From assembly GCF_905479755.1 (NCBI RefSeq), contig NZ_CAJQNT010000005.1, positions 27,521 through 91,520 of the forward strand: DNA of 64,000 nucleotides, given 5' to 3'. Shown one piece after another: positions 26,683 through 34,656 of this stretch. Within the stretch, counting starts at the first letter, position 1. Every line of letters begins with the position of its first letter. The DNA is from an uncultured Schumannella sp. (GTDB taxonomy: Bacteria; Actinomycetota; Actinomycetes; Actinomycetales; Microbacteriaceae). Under the pieces are notes generated by a model, which had not been told where the DNA came from, did not search any database, and was given only the letters and a program-made list of their open reading frames with translations. The position numbers and the translations under genes are program-made.

Positions 26683-27363
26683 CTAGTCGTCAGCGAGTTC
26701 GAACGGCTCGCCGGTCGGATCGGCTGCCGCCGGGTCGGCGAGCAGACGCCCGCCGAGCGGGCGGTTCATCCACGATTCGACGACGAAGCCGTCGCGTCGC
26801 GAGCCTTCGACCACGATGACGCCGGTGTTCTCCAACTCGTTCCGCACGGCGAACTCCGGGGTCACATTGAGCGTCGAGCCACCGCACCACACCCGAATCG
26901 CCGCACCGTGACTGACCACCGCCACCGTGGCATCCGGCTCCGGGTGCCGCTCGGCGATTCGATCCAACGACCGGTTGTACCGATCGAAGAAGGTGAACCC
27001 GTCGGAGGCGCCCGGCATCGCGGTGTCCAGCCGGCCGAGGCCCCACTGTTCCAGCGTGCCCAGATACTGCGTCACCGAGTCGCGATCGCGTCGTCCTTCG
27101 AGGCCGCCCGCTTCGATCTCGTGCAGCCCGTCCTCGACGACCGGATCGAGTTGCAGCGCGGAGGCGAGCGGCGCCGCCGTGGCATGCGTGCGCACGAGCG
27201 TGGACACATAGATTCCCCGGATGCGTTCAGCCGCGAGCGCCCGCGGCAAGGCTGCGGCCTGCCGTTCACCGAGCTCGGTGAGTCCCGGCCCGGGATACGC
27301 CGTCGCGAGGATTCCCGCCACGTTGGCGGGCGTCTGACCGTGCCGAATGAAGAGGATGCGCAT
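26683..27363 (-). CDS. Histidine phosphatase family protein
   Basis: The 226-residue protein begins MRILFIRHGQTP, with the catalytic His8 in the RHG motif of the phosphoglycerate-mutase-like superfamily. The second conserved His is in VVSHGAAIRVW, and the Glu of HEIEAGGLEG is the likely acid. The enzyme transfers phosphate through phospho-His8. The substrate is unknown; in this branch it may be a sugar phosphate or a small metabolite. The ATG at 27363 is preferred over the ATG four codons upstream because the motif normally follows directly. Confidence 0.9.
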   Translation of the reverse strand: MRILFIRHGQTPANVAGILATAYPGPGLTELGERQAAALPRALAAERIRGIYVSTLVRTHATAAPLASALQLDPVVEDGLHEIEAGGLEGRRDRDSVTQYLGTLEQWGLGRLDTAMPGASDGFTFFDRYNRSLDRIAERHPEPDATVAVVSHGAAIRVWCGGSTLNVTPEFAVRNELENTGVIVVEGSRRDGFVVESWMNRPLGGRLLADPAAADPTGEPFELADD

Positions 27364-27423
27364 CGCCCCCAGCATGGCACGCGCGCCTGAACCGCGGCTG
27401 GTGTGAGCGCCCGGCCGCGAGAC

Positions 27424-27465
27424 GCGGGCCGGCCGGGAGCAGCCCCGCTGGGAGCGGGCCGGCCG
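27424..27465. repeat. Direct repeat GCGGGCCGGCCG flanking a GC-rich gap
   Basis: Two copies of the 12-mer GCGGGCCGGCCG (27424-27435 and 27454-27465) contain the palindrome GGCCGGCC and are separated by 18 nt. They lie in the 135 nt gap downstream of the small DUF2510 gene. They could fold as a transcription end signal. Confidence 0.4.
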
Positions 27466-27498
27466 AGTCGCGTCGGGCGTTGCGACGCGCGGTGTGGC

Positions 27499-27846
27499 TC
27501 AGCTCAGGTCGCCGAAGGCGGCGCGGCCCGCCGCGCGCTCGTCGCGCGGACGCAACTGCGGACGTCGGGCGCGCCGGGTCTCGGCCGCGCCCGGGTCATC
27601 GGCAGCTTGCCCGGGTTCCGGCGCTGCGTCGGCGCTGAGCTCGACATCGTCGTCGCTCGGCGCGGCATGCGCCCCGCGCACGCGCACCCGAAGTTCGCCC
27701 GCGGTCGGGGTGACGCGCGGGATCGTCTCGATCAACTTGGCCGAAATGTGCGTCGTCCACCCCATCCCGTCCCACCAGCGCAACGACTGCGCATCCGTGG
27801 GGTCGGGGTACCAGCCGGCTTCGGTGCTGTCCGGTACCTGGGTCAT
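27499..27846 (-). CDS. Small DUF2510 protein
   Basis: The first 40 residues are a DUF2510 motif (AGWYPDPTDAQSLRWWDGMG, then WTTH), a Trp-rich module common in actinobacterial membrane or secretion-associated proteins. The remaining 75 residues are charged and look disordered (SADAAPEPGQAADDPGAAET, RPRDERAAGR). There is no membrane segment, unlike its two larger neighbours. It ends the run of three DUF2510 genes and starts 24 nt after the preceding gene, so it is probably co-transcribed. Confidence 0.8.
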   Translation of the reverse strand: MTQVPDSTEAGWYPDPTDAQSLRWWDGMGWTTHISAKLIETIPRVTPTAGELRVRVRGAHAAPSDDDVELSADAAPEPGQAADDPGAAETRRARRPQLRPRDERAAGRAAFGDLS

Positions 27847-27870
27847 GATGTCCTTCGCTCCCGAAAGCCC

Positions 27871-29217
27871 CTAGTTGACGGCGTAGGCGTAGCTGAAGCC
27901 GCCGGAGTCGTTGTCGAGGCTCACCCAGACCAGGCGCTCGGTGCCGGTCGGCATCACGGCCTCGCACGTGTACGTCGTGCCAGCGGCGGTGGAGCCGAGC
28001 ACGAGCGGGCAACTCACCGAGGTGGCCGAACCGCTGCCCACGAGTTCGCGCTGGAGCGTGTCTTGCACCTCGATCGCGACGATCATCGGCTGCGCGAAAC
28101 CTGTCGCATACGCGGCGGCCGGTGCCCCGATCGCGGCGGCGCCGAGGAGCAGGAACGTGACGAGCGGTCCCGAACCGGAAACGCGGACGCGTCGCGCGAT
28201 CAGGTAGACGAATGCCCCGAGGAGTGTGAACAGCGCGCTCGCGGGCTCGAATCCCCGCGCCCGCAGTGTGCGCACATCCGCGAGCGCCCACAGCAGCGCG
28301 AGGAGGTACACGACGGCGACGGCCGCGAAGATCAGCGGCTCCGGGAAGAAGAACAGGTACACGTAGCCGGCGGCCGCGGCGAGCACGAGCGTCAGCAGCG
28401 GGCTGAGCGCGATCAGCCAGGCGGGGCCGGTCGAGGTGCCGGCGTCGGGGAGCAGGTAACGATCCGGGAGGTCGCGGCGACGCCCGCCGACGGCCGGAAT
28501 CGACCCCGTCGTGAGCGACTCGGTGGCGATGGAGCCCGTTGCGGTCGAGCGCCAGGCGGTGTCGTCGGTGCCGGCGCCGTAGCCGTTGACACCGGGAACG
28601 CCGAACGTGTCGGATGCGGTCGAGCCAACGACCGGCGTCTCGCTCGTGCCGATCCCGAACTCGAGTTCCATGCGGCGGGCGGCGGCGACACGGTCGGCGG
28701 CGTCGGCCTGAACGTCGGCCTGCGTCTCGGCCTGCGTGCCGGTCCCGAGGATCCCGGTCGACTCGGATGCGAACGAGAGCGAGTCGGTGGCGGCGCCCGA
28801 GGCGTGGGCGGCCGTGCCCGTGTCGAGGCCGTGGTTCGCGTCGGCGGCGGCCTGCTGGCTCGCGGCCTGCTGGGCAGCGGAGTGCTGGCCAGCGGAGTGC
28901 TCGGTAGCCGAGTCTGAGGCAGCCGAGTGAGCGGCAGGCGAGTGAGAGGCAGCCGAGTGAGAGGCAGCGGAGTGGTGGCCAGCCGAGTGCTGGGCGGCGG
29001 AGTGCTGGCCGGCGGTCTGCTGGGCAGCGGCGGTCTGCTGGGCGGCGGCCTCGCGGGCCTGCGCTTCCCGCGCCGCGGCGGCGGCCTGGTCTTCGGCGCT
29101 CGGCTTGTCGGCGACGTGCTCGGTCCAGGCGATGCCATTCCACCATCGCACCCGTGCGGGTGAGGCGGGGTCGTCGTACCAGCCTGCGGGCACGACCCGT
29201 GTCGCTTGGTCGGTCAC
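27871..29217 (-). CDS. DUF2510 membrane protein with Ala/Ser/His repeat linker
   Basis: The 448-residue protein starts with DUF2510 (PAGWYDDPASPARVRWWNGI). A long Ala/Gln/Ser/His tract follows (about 45-125), with units such as AGQHSAAQHSAGHHSAASHS. Hydrophobic segments lie at about 265-355: PAWLIALSPLLTLVLAAAAG, FFPEPLIFAAVAVVYLLALL and a third near LLGAAAIGAPAAAYATGFAQ. The final domain (about 365-448) has two cysteines (VSCPLVLG, YTCEAV) and looks extracytoplasmic, like DUF4333-type domains. The function is unknown. It shares this plan with the gene at 29412-30653. Confidence 0.85.
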   Translation of the reverse strand: MTDQATRVVPAGWYDDPASPARVRWWNGIAWTEHVADKPSAEDQAAAAAREAQAREAAAQQTAAAQQTAGQHSAAQHSAGHHSAASHSAASHSPAAHSAASDSATEHSAGQHSAAQQAASQQAAADANHGLDTGTAAHASGAATDSLSFASESTGILGTGTQAETQADVQADAADRVAAARRMELEFGIGTSETPVVGSTASDTFGVPGVNGYGAGTDDTAWRSTATGSIATESLTTGSIPAVGGRRRDLPDRYLLPDAGTSTGPAWLIALSPLLTLVLAAAAGYVYLFFFPEPLIFAAVAVVYLLALLWALADVRTLRARGFEPASALFTLLGAFVYLIARRVRVSGSGPLVTFLLLGAAAIGAPAAAYATGFAQPMIVAIEVQDTLQRELVGSGSATSVSCPLVLGSTAAGTTYTCEAVMPTGTERLVWVSLDNDSGGFSYAYAVN

Positions 29218-29350
29218 GGGTTTCCCCTCCTTGCCGTCGACGTGTCGTCCAGTTTAGGCAGAACGACCTGTGCACTTCATGTCCCCAAACGGGGACGGTT
29301 CGAGCACCCCCAGATCGCCGAGGCGAGCTGGTGCGGGGGTAGCTCGGGGT

Positions 29351-29383
29351 GGTTCAGGGATGGTTCAGGGATGTTTCAGGGGT
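29351..29383. repeat. Three tandem 11 bp repeats in intergenic DNA
   Basis: GGTTCAGGGAT is repeated twice exactly (29351-29372) and once with two changes (29373-29383). It lies in the 194 nt gap between two DUF2510 genes, which otherwise shows no gene. Confidence 0.75.
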
Positions 29384-29411
29384 GCTGAAGCTGAAAGCCA
29401 GCTCCAGATAA

Positions 29412-30653
29412 CTACATCGTGAAGATCCCCCAGTCATCGACACGCCAGTTGATCCAACCATTTGCGCGTTGGAGGCTCACCGTGACGACGAATTCCTGCC
29501 CGCGCGAGTTCGTTGCCGCGCATCCGAAGCTCTGACCTACGAGCAGCGGGGGCATCTCGGGGCAGTCCAGCGCGATATCGCCGCCCAAGGTGGCGGCCGC
29601 ATCCTGCACCGAGGTCTCCGCCTCTTGCGCGAAGGCATCCGGCGCGAGGGCGATCACGAGCCCGGGCACCGCGATCACCGACCCGGCCAGCACCACCGCG
29701 AGCGAGACCCAGGTCATGAGCGGGCCGAAGCCGCGGCCGGACTCGCGAACAACCGCGGTCATGCGCACCACCAGATACACCGGGGCGGTCAAGAAGGCCC
29801 AAGCCCAGTGCGGCGGTTGCTCGAAGCCGAGGCGCGCGAGCGCGCGCGAGTCGGCGAACGCAAGAATCACGACCAGCAGGTACGGAACGACGATGACGAG
29901 CGCGAGGAAGACGGGGGATGCGGGCCCGGCGAGGCCGGAGAGCAGGAACAGCAACCCGAGCACGAGCAAAGCCAGGGGGAGGAGCGCGATCGACCACACC
30001 GGACCGGTTCCCACCTGGCGGGGGATCTCGGCCGAGGCGCGGGGGCCGTGCGTCGCGCGGCTTGGGGCGGGGGCCTCGCCGCCCGTAGCGCGGTACGGCG
30101 ACCGCGGGCCGCCGCCCGCGCCGCGAGCGGGATGCTCGGACGTCGCGGTTCCGCGGCGGGCGTGTTCGGCATCCGGGATGTACTGCTCCTCCTGGTCGCC
30201 GAGGTGCGAGGTCGCCGTGCGCGGAGTCGGGATGCCGCCCAGCAGATCGTCGAAACGTGAGTCGAGGTTGTAGGCCTGGCTCGTCGGCGCCCCCGCGGGG
30301 ACCCCGTAGCTGGCGTAGCGCTGGGCGGGTGAGGCTTCGTCGGGAAACAGGTCACTGTAGTCGGGTGCGGCGAGCGAACGCGCCGGGTCGGCGTACGCGA
30401 GGTTCGGCGTGCCGAACAGCAGATCGGAGTCGTCGTCGGTGGCCGTCGCGGTGCCAGCGGAGCGCGGCTCGAAGACCTCAAAGGGGTCCGCGTAGTCGAC
30501 GCGGGTCGCGGGCCGCGACTGGCTCGGCGCGACCGGACGGCGCGCATCCGAGGTGTGTTCCGTCCAGGAGTGGTTGTCCCACCAGCGCAACTGAGGCAGG
30601 CCGAGTGGGTCTGGATACCATCCCGCGGGAACGCGGGTGTCGTCGTCGGACAC
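29412..30653 (-). CDS. DUF2510 membrane protein with Cys-pair C-terminal domain
   Basis: The roughly 413-residue protein has DUF2510 at the N-terminus (PAGWYPDPLGLPQLRWWDNH). A 150-residue polar linker follows, then hydrophobic segments (SIALLPLALLVLGLLFLLSG, FLALVIVVPYLLVVILAFAD, WVSLAVVLAGSVIAVPGLVI). The C-terminal domain carries LDCPEMPPLL and GCAATNSRG, which could form a disulfide. AGGAG lies 7 nt before the second of two adjacent GTG codons, so that one is taken as the start. It is a paralogue-like partner of the gene at 27871-29217. The role is unknown. Confidence 0.83.
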   Translation of the reverse strand: MSDDDTRVPAGWYPDPLGLPQLRWWDNHSWTEHTSDARRPVAPSQSRPATRVDYADPFEVFEPRSAGTATATDDDSDLLFGTPNLAYADPARSLAAPDYSDLFPDEASPAQRYASYGVPAGAPTSQAYNLDSRFDDLLGGIPTPRTATSHLGDQEEQYIPDAEHARRGTATSEHPARGAGGGPRSPYRATGGEAPAPSRATHGPRASAEIPRQVGTGPVWSIALLPLALLVLGLLFLLSGLAGPASPVFLALVIVVPYLLVVILAFADSRALARLGFEQPPHWAWAFLTAPVYLVVRMTAVVRESGRGFGPLMTWVSLAVVLAGSVIAVPGLVIALAPDAFAQEAETSVQDAAATLGGDIALDCPEMPPLLVGQSFGCAATNSRGQEFVVTVSLQRANGWINWRVDDWGIFTM

Positions 30654-30842
30654 GCTCACGCTCCTTCTAATTCCCCCGGATACGGTGCCAGAAAAACGCA
30701 CCGATTACCAGCATATTCTAAGCCGCCCTCCCGGCTGGGGGTAGTACTGGCTGTACACCCATACCGGGGGGCACGGCCTCCGGAGGGGCACGCTCGCGAG
30801 CGCCGCGACGGCGCCGTCGGCGAGTACGGCAGACTCGAACGC

Positions 30843-33455
30843 ATGCTGACCGACCGCCTTGCCGCCACACGCCCGGACGGTGAGTGGGATCCGGATGCCT
30901 TCATCGCGACCTTCGATGAGTGGGCGAGCGAGCAGGGCATCCGCCTCTATCCCGCGCAGGAGGAGGCGGTGCTCGAGCTGGTGCTCGATCGTCACCTGGT
31001 GCTGTCGACCCCGACCGGGACGGGGAAGTCGCTCGTGGCGGTGGCGGCGCACGCGGCGGCGCTCGCGCAGGGGCGGCGGAGCTTCTACACCGCGCCGATC
31101 AAGGCGCTGGTGAGTGAGAAGTTCTTCCAGCTGACCGACACCTTCGGCGCGCAGAACGTCGGCATGGTGACGGGGGATTCGAGCGTCAACCCGGAGGCGC
31201 CGATCATCTGCTGCACCGCCGAGATCCTCGCGAACCTGGCGCTGCGCAACGGCCCCGACACCGACGCCGACGTCGTCATCATGGACGAGTTCCACTACTA
31301 CGCCGATCCCGACCGCGGGTGGGCGTGGCAGCTTCCGCTACTGCAGCTGCCGGGGGCGCAGTTCGTCCTGATGTCGGCGACGCTCGGCGACGTCACCGAG
31401 CTCGCCGAAGATCTGGAGCGCCGCACCGGGCGCGAGGTGGCGCGCGTCACCGGCGTCGAGCGGCCCGTGCCGTTGCACTATCGGTATGTGCAGACGCCCG
31501 TGCACGAGACGGTCGCCGAACTGCTGCGCGACGGGCTCGCCCCGGTGTATCTCGTGCACTTCTCGCAGGCCGCCGCGGTCGAGCGGGCGCAGGCGCTCGC
31601 GAGTGCGGGCGTGGCGACGCGCGAGCAGCGCGACAAGATCGCCGACGAGATCGGGGCGTTCCGTTTCGCCGCCGGATTCGGGCAGCAGCTCTCCCGCCTG
31701 ATCCGGCTCGGCATCGGCGTGCACCACGCGGGCATGCTGCCCAAGTACCGGCGCCTGGTCGAACAGCTTGCGCAGCGCGGGCTGCTGCGCGTCATCTGCG
31801 GCACCGACACGCTCGGCGTCGGCATCAACGTTCCGATCCGCACGGTGCTCCTCACCGGGCTCACCAAATACGACGGCACGCGGATGCGGCAGCTGACCGC
31901 CCGTGAGTTCCACCAGGTGGCGGGGCGCGCGGGGCGCGCCGGCTTCGACACCGCGGGGGAGGTGGTGGCCGAGGCGCCCGAACACGAGATCGAGAACGCG
32001 ATCGCGACGGCCAAAGCCGAGGCGCGCGGCAAGAAGCAGGGCCCCAAGAAGCGTGCGCCCGAAGGCTTCGTCAGCTGGGGGCCGGCGAGCTTCGAACGGC
32101 TGATCGCCGCCGAGCCCGAGACACTCACCAGCTCGATGCAGGTGACCGCCGCGATGCTCATCAACCTCGTCGGGCGTCCCGGCGCCGACGCGCCCGCGAG
32201 CGAGCCGGCGAGCGCGTTCCAACTGGTGCGCGACCTCGTCTTCGACAACCACGAACCCCTCGCGCGCCAGCGCGAACTCGCGCGTCGCGCGATCGGCGTG
32301 TATCGCACCCTGCGGCAGGGAGGCGTGGTGCTGCAGACCGGCGGCGGATTTGATGGCACGGCGAGCATCCGTCTGACGGTGGATCTGCCTCCGCACTTCG
32401 CGCTCAACCAGCCCTTGTCGCCGTTCGCGCTCGCCGCATTCGAACTGCTCGACCCGGAGGCCGAGGTGGGGCGCGGGGGGCCGGATGCGCATCCGGATGC
32501 CGCGGGCACCAACCACTACGCGCTCGACATGATTTCGATCGTCGAGGCGACGCTGGATGACCCGCGGCCGGTGCTCGCGCAGCAGCAGTATCGGGCGCGC
32601 GGTGAGGCGGTCCAGGCGATGAAGGCCGAGGGCATCGAGTACGAGCAGCGGATGGATCTGCTGGAGGAGATCAGCTGGCCGAAGCCGCTGGAGGCGCTGC
32701 TCGAGCAGGCCTTCGAGACCTTCGCGTCGAGTCAGCCGTGGGTGCGCGACTTCGAGCTGAAGCCCAAGTCGGTCGTGCGCGACCTGTACGAGCGGGCGAT
32801 GAGCTTCGGTGAGTACATCGCGTTCTACCAACTGGGGCGCAGCGAGGGGCTCGTGCTGCGATACCTCTCGGATGCCTACCGCACGGCGCGGCAGTCGATC
32901 CCCGACGAGCGCAAGACCGAAGAGTTGATCGACCTCATCGAGTGGCTCGGCGAGCTCGTCCGCCAGGTCGACTCCTCCCTCCTCGACGAATGGGAAGCCC
33001 TCATCTCCGATTCCGGTGGCGGGGATGCATCCCGGGCGCCCGGGAGTGACGCGCGCGGCACGCGGGAGGGGCGCGAGTCACTCGGTACGGCGCCGCGGAG
33101 CGTGCTGACGAATCGGCGGGCGTTCATGGTGCTGGTGCGGAACGAGCTCTGGCGGCGCGTCCAACTCGCGGCGCTGCAGAAGGATGACGAGCTCATTGCG
33201 CTCGACCCCGACGTCGACTGGCCGGCGGCCCTCGACGCGTACTTCGAGGAGCACGACACCATCGGAACCGGACCGGACGCCCGCAGCGCCGCCCGGATCC
33301 AGATCGACGAGCAGCCCGAACGCTGGGTCGTGCGCCAGGTGATCGACGATCCCGCGGGTGACCACGACTGGGGGATCAACGCCGAGGTCGACCTCGAGGC
33401 CTCGGCCGAACAGGGGATCGCGGTCGTGCGCGTGCTCTCGGTCGAGCGGCTCTAG
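30843..33455 (+). CDS. DUF3516-type DEAD/DEAH-box RNA helicase (Ski2-like)
   Basis: The 870-residue superfamily 2 helicase has Walker A PTGTGKS (57-63), DEFHYY (148-153), MSATLGD, HHAGMLPKYR, GTDTLGVGIN and QVAGRAGRAG. A long C-terminal half (DUF3516) follows the core. Related mycobacterial proteins are annotated as RNA helicases of the Ski2/Mtr4 type and may act in RNA turnover (family knowledge). The chosen ATG has no clear ribosome-binding site. The frame is open upstream but reads as junk opposite the DUF2510 gene. The gene is divergent from the DUF2510 group across a 189 nt gap. Confidence 0.9.
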   Translation: MLTDRLAATRPDGEWDPDAFIATFDEWASEQGIRLYPAQEEAVLELVLDRHLVLSTPTGTGKSLVAVAAHAAALAQGRRSFYTAPIKALVSEKFFQLTDTFGAQNVGMVTGDSSVNPEAPIICCTAEILANLALRNGPDTDADVVIMDEFHYYADPDRGWAWQLPLLQLPGAQFVLMSATLGDVTELAEDLERRTGREVARVTGVERPVPLHYRYVQTPVHETVAELLRDGLAPVYLVHFSQAAAVERAQALASAGVATREQRDKIADEIGAFRFAAGFGQQLSRLIRLGIGVHHAGMLPKYRRLVEQLAQRGLLRVICGTDTLGVGINVPIRTVLLTGLTKYDGTRMRQLTAREFHQVAGRAGRAGFDTAGEVVAEAPEHEIENAIATAKAEARGKKQGPKKRAPEGFVSWGPASFERLIAAEPETLTSSMQVTAAMLINLVGRPGADAPASEPASAFQLVRDLVFDNHEPLARQRELARRAIGVYRTLRQGGVVLQTGGGFDGTASIRLTVDLPPHFALNQPLSPFALAAFELLDPEAEVGRGGPDAHPDAAGTNHYALDMISIVEATLDDPRPVLAQQQYRARGEAVQAMKAEGIEYEQRMDLLEEISWPKPLEALLEQAFETFASSQPWVRDFELKPKSVVRDLYERAMSFGEYIAFYQLGRSEGLVLRYLSDAYRTARQSIPDERKTEELIDLIEWLGELVRQVDSSLLDEWEALISDSGGGDASRAPGSDARGTREGRESLGTAPRSVLTNRRAFMVLVRNELWRRVQLAALQKDDELIALDPDVDWPAALDAYFEEHDTIGTGPDARSAARIQIDEQPERWVVRQVIDDPAGDHDWGINAEVDLEASAEQGIAVVRVLSVERL

Positions 33456-33497
33456 CGTCGCGGCGCGGGTCGGCGGACTCGCCCTGACCCTGGTGGC

Positions 33498-33818
33498 TTA
33501 GTCGTCGTCGTCCAGCACGGAGATGCTCTTGGGCATCACCGATCGCGCCGTCGCGGCCTCGAGTTCATGGGGCACGTGGGCCGCGTGTTGGATCGATTCG
33601 ACCACCCAATTCACGGCGGGCAGGATGCTGACAAGCAGTCCGAGCGCACCAAGCGCCGAGAAGGTGACAGCGACGATCGGCGGGGCGACACCCGCGCATC
33701 CCAACTCGCTGGCGGAGCATGGTTGGCTGGCGATCGCGACGTCCACGATCGCGAAGCTGATCGCGGCGACGACGATTGCCGCCAACGCGAATACTCCCAG
33801 CGCGCGTCGTGATAGCAC
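33498..33818 (-). CDS. Small two-helix membrane protein
   Basis: The GTG at 33818 follows GGGGG by 8 nt and gives 106 residues. Two hydrophobic segments lie at about 7-30 (GVFALAAIVVAAISFAIVDV) and 45-70 (IVAVTFSALGALGLLVSILP), with two cysteines between them (QPCSASELGC). The tail ends in an acidic run, SVLDDDD. An in-frame ATG at 33890 is possible but less likely. The function is unknown. Confidence 0.65.
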   Translation of the reverse strand: MLSRRALGVFALAAIVVAAISFAIVDVAIASQPCSASELGCAGVAPPIVAVTFSALGALGLLVSILPAVNWVVESIQHAAHVPHELEAATARSVMPKSISVLDDDD

Positions 33819-34194
33819 GTACCAAGCCCCCTGCCGCCCGCCCCCTGCGGATGCGTTTTCAGAGTACGGGGGAAGGGATCGCCAGCACATTCCCCCGTCT
33901 GGGGCGCCCGCGACTGGGGGGCACGCCGTGAGACCTCCGAGAGCCGGGTGTGTGCTAGCGCGGTCGCTCGCGCCGTTGCAGCCCCGCCGCGTGACGCGTG
34001 TCTCGCGTCCCGCCGCGTGACTCGCGCCCCGACCGAGTATCGCGCGCGGCACTCGTCGGCGCCGGGGATGCATCCCTGCCGACCTGCCAGCCTGCCGACC
34101 TGCCCGCCTGCCGACTTGCCAGCCTGCCGACCTGCCAGCCTGCCGACCTGCCGGGCGGTTGCGCGGCGGGGGCCGGGCGAGGATGATGCGGGGC
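33819..34194. other. Intergenic stretch with a minisatellite
   Basis: No gene is supported in these 376 bases. They contain CGCGTGACxCGCG-like short motifs near 33987-34030 and the 16 bp tandem array at 34075-34154. Several frames are open through the array on both strands only because its unit lacks stop codons. Confidence 0.6.
34075..34154. repeat. Minisatellite: five 16 bp tandem units
   Basis: Five head-to-tail copies of CCTGCCGACCTGCCAG (each with at most two changes) run from 34075 to 34154. Each is itself two 8 bp half-units. The array ends 40 nt before the DUF1761 start, so copy number could affect that promoter. Confidence 0.9.
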
Positions 34195-34617
34195 ATGGTT
34201 CCTGAGATCAACTACATCGCCGTCGTTCTTGCCACCCTCTCGAGCATGGTGGTGGGCTCGATCTGGTACACCCCGAAGGTGTTCGGCAGGCGCTGGATGA
34301 AGCTCAGCGGCATGACGCCCGAAGACACCCAGACCGGATTCGTGAAGGCGCTCGTCATCACACTGCTCGTGAGCTTCGTCACCGCGCTCGTGCTCGCCGG
34401 CACCGCGACGATCGTGCACGACTACTACGGCGGCGGAAACTTCCTGCTCGACACCGTCATCACCGCCGTCGTGCTCTGGGCGGGCTTCACCGCGGCGCGC
34501 TTCACCACGCACGACCTGTTCGACCGTCGTCCCGCGGGGCTCACTGTGTTGAATATCGCGCACGAACTCGTCACCCTCGTGGTTATGGCGCTGATCATCG
34601 GCGTCTGGCCGGTCTAA
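34195..34617 (+). CDS. DUF1761 small membrane protein
   Basis: The 140-residue protein has the DUF1761 opening (VLATLSSMVVGSIWYTPKVF, then GRRWMKL). There are four hydrophobic segments, the last ending in MALIIGVWPV at the C-terminus. It is a small multi-pass membrane protein of unknown role. An in-frame ATG 36 nt upstream gives a basic stretch unlike the family, so the ATG before VPEINYIAV is used. Confidence 0.85.
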   Translation: MVPEINYIAVVLATLSSMVVGSIWYTPKVFGRRWMKLSGMTPEDTQTGFVKALVITLLVSFVTALVLAGTATIVHDYYGGGNFLLDTVITAVVLWAGFTAARFTTHDLFDRRPAGLTVLNIAHELVTLVVMALIIGVWPV

Positions 34618-34643
34618 GCCCTTCCGCTGAGCGAGTCGCGACG

Positions 34644-34649
34644 TACACT
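34644..34649 (+). promoter_or_regulatory. -10 hexamer for leaderless aspA mRNA
   Basis: TACACT ends 7 nt before the GTG of aspA. No Shine-Dalgarno is present. A weak -35 (TTCCGC) lies 16 nt upstream. Confidence 0.5.
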
Positions 34650-34656
34650 CGGTTTC

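Noticed and set aside
26167..27390. Plus-strand frame of about 400 codons
   Set aside because: It is antisense to the histidine phosphatase and the proline-rich gene, without ribosome-binding site or domain.
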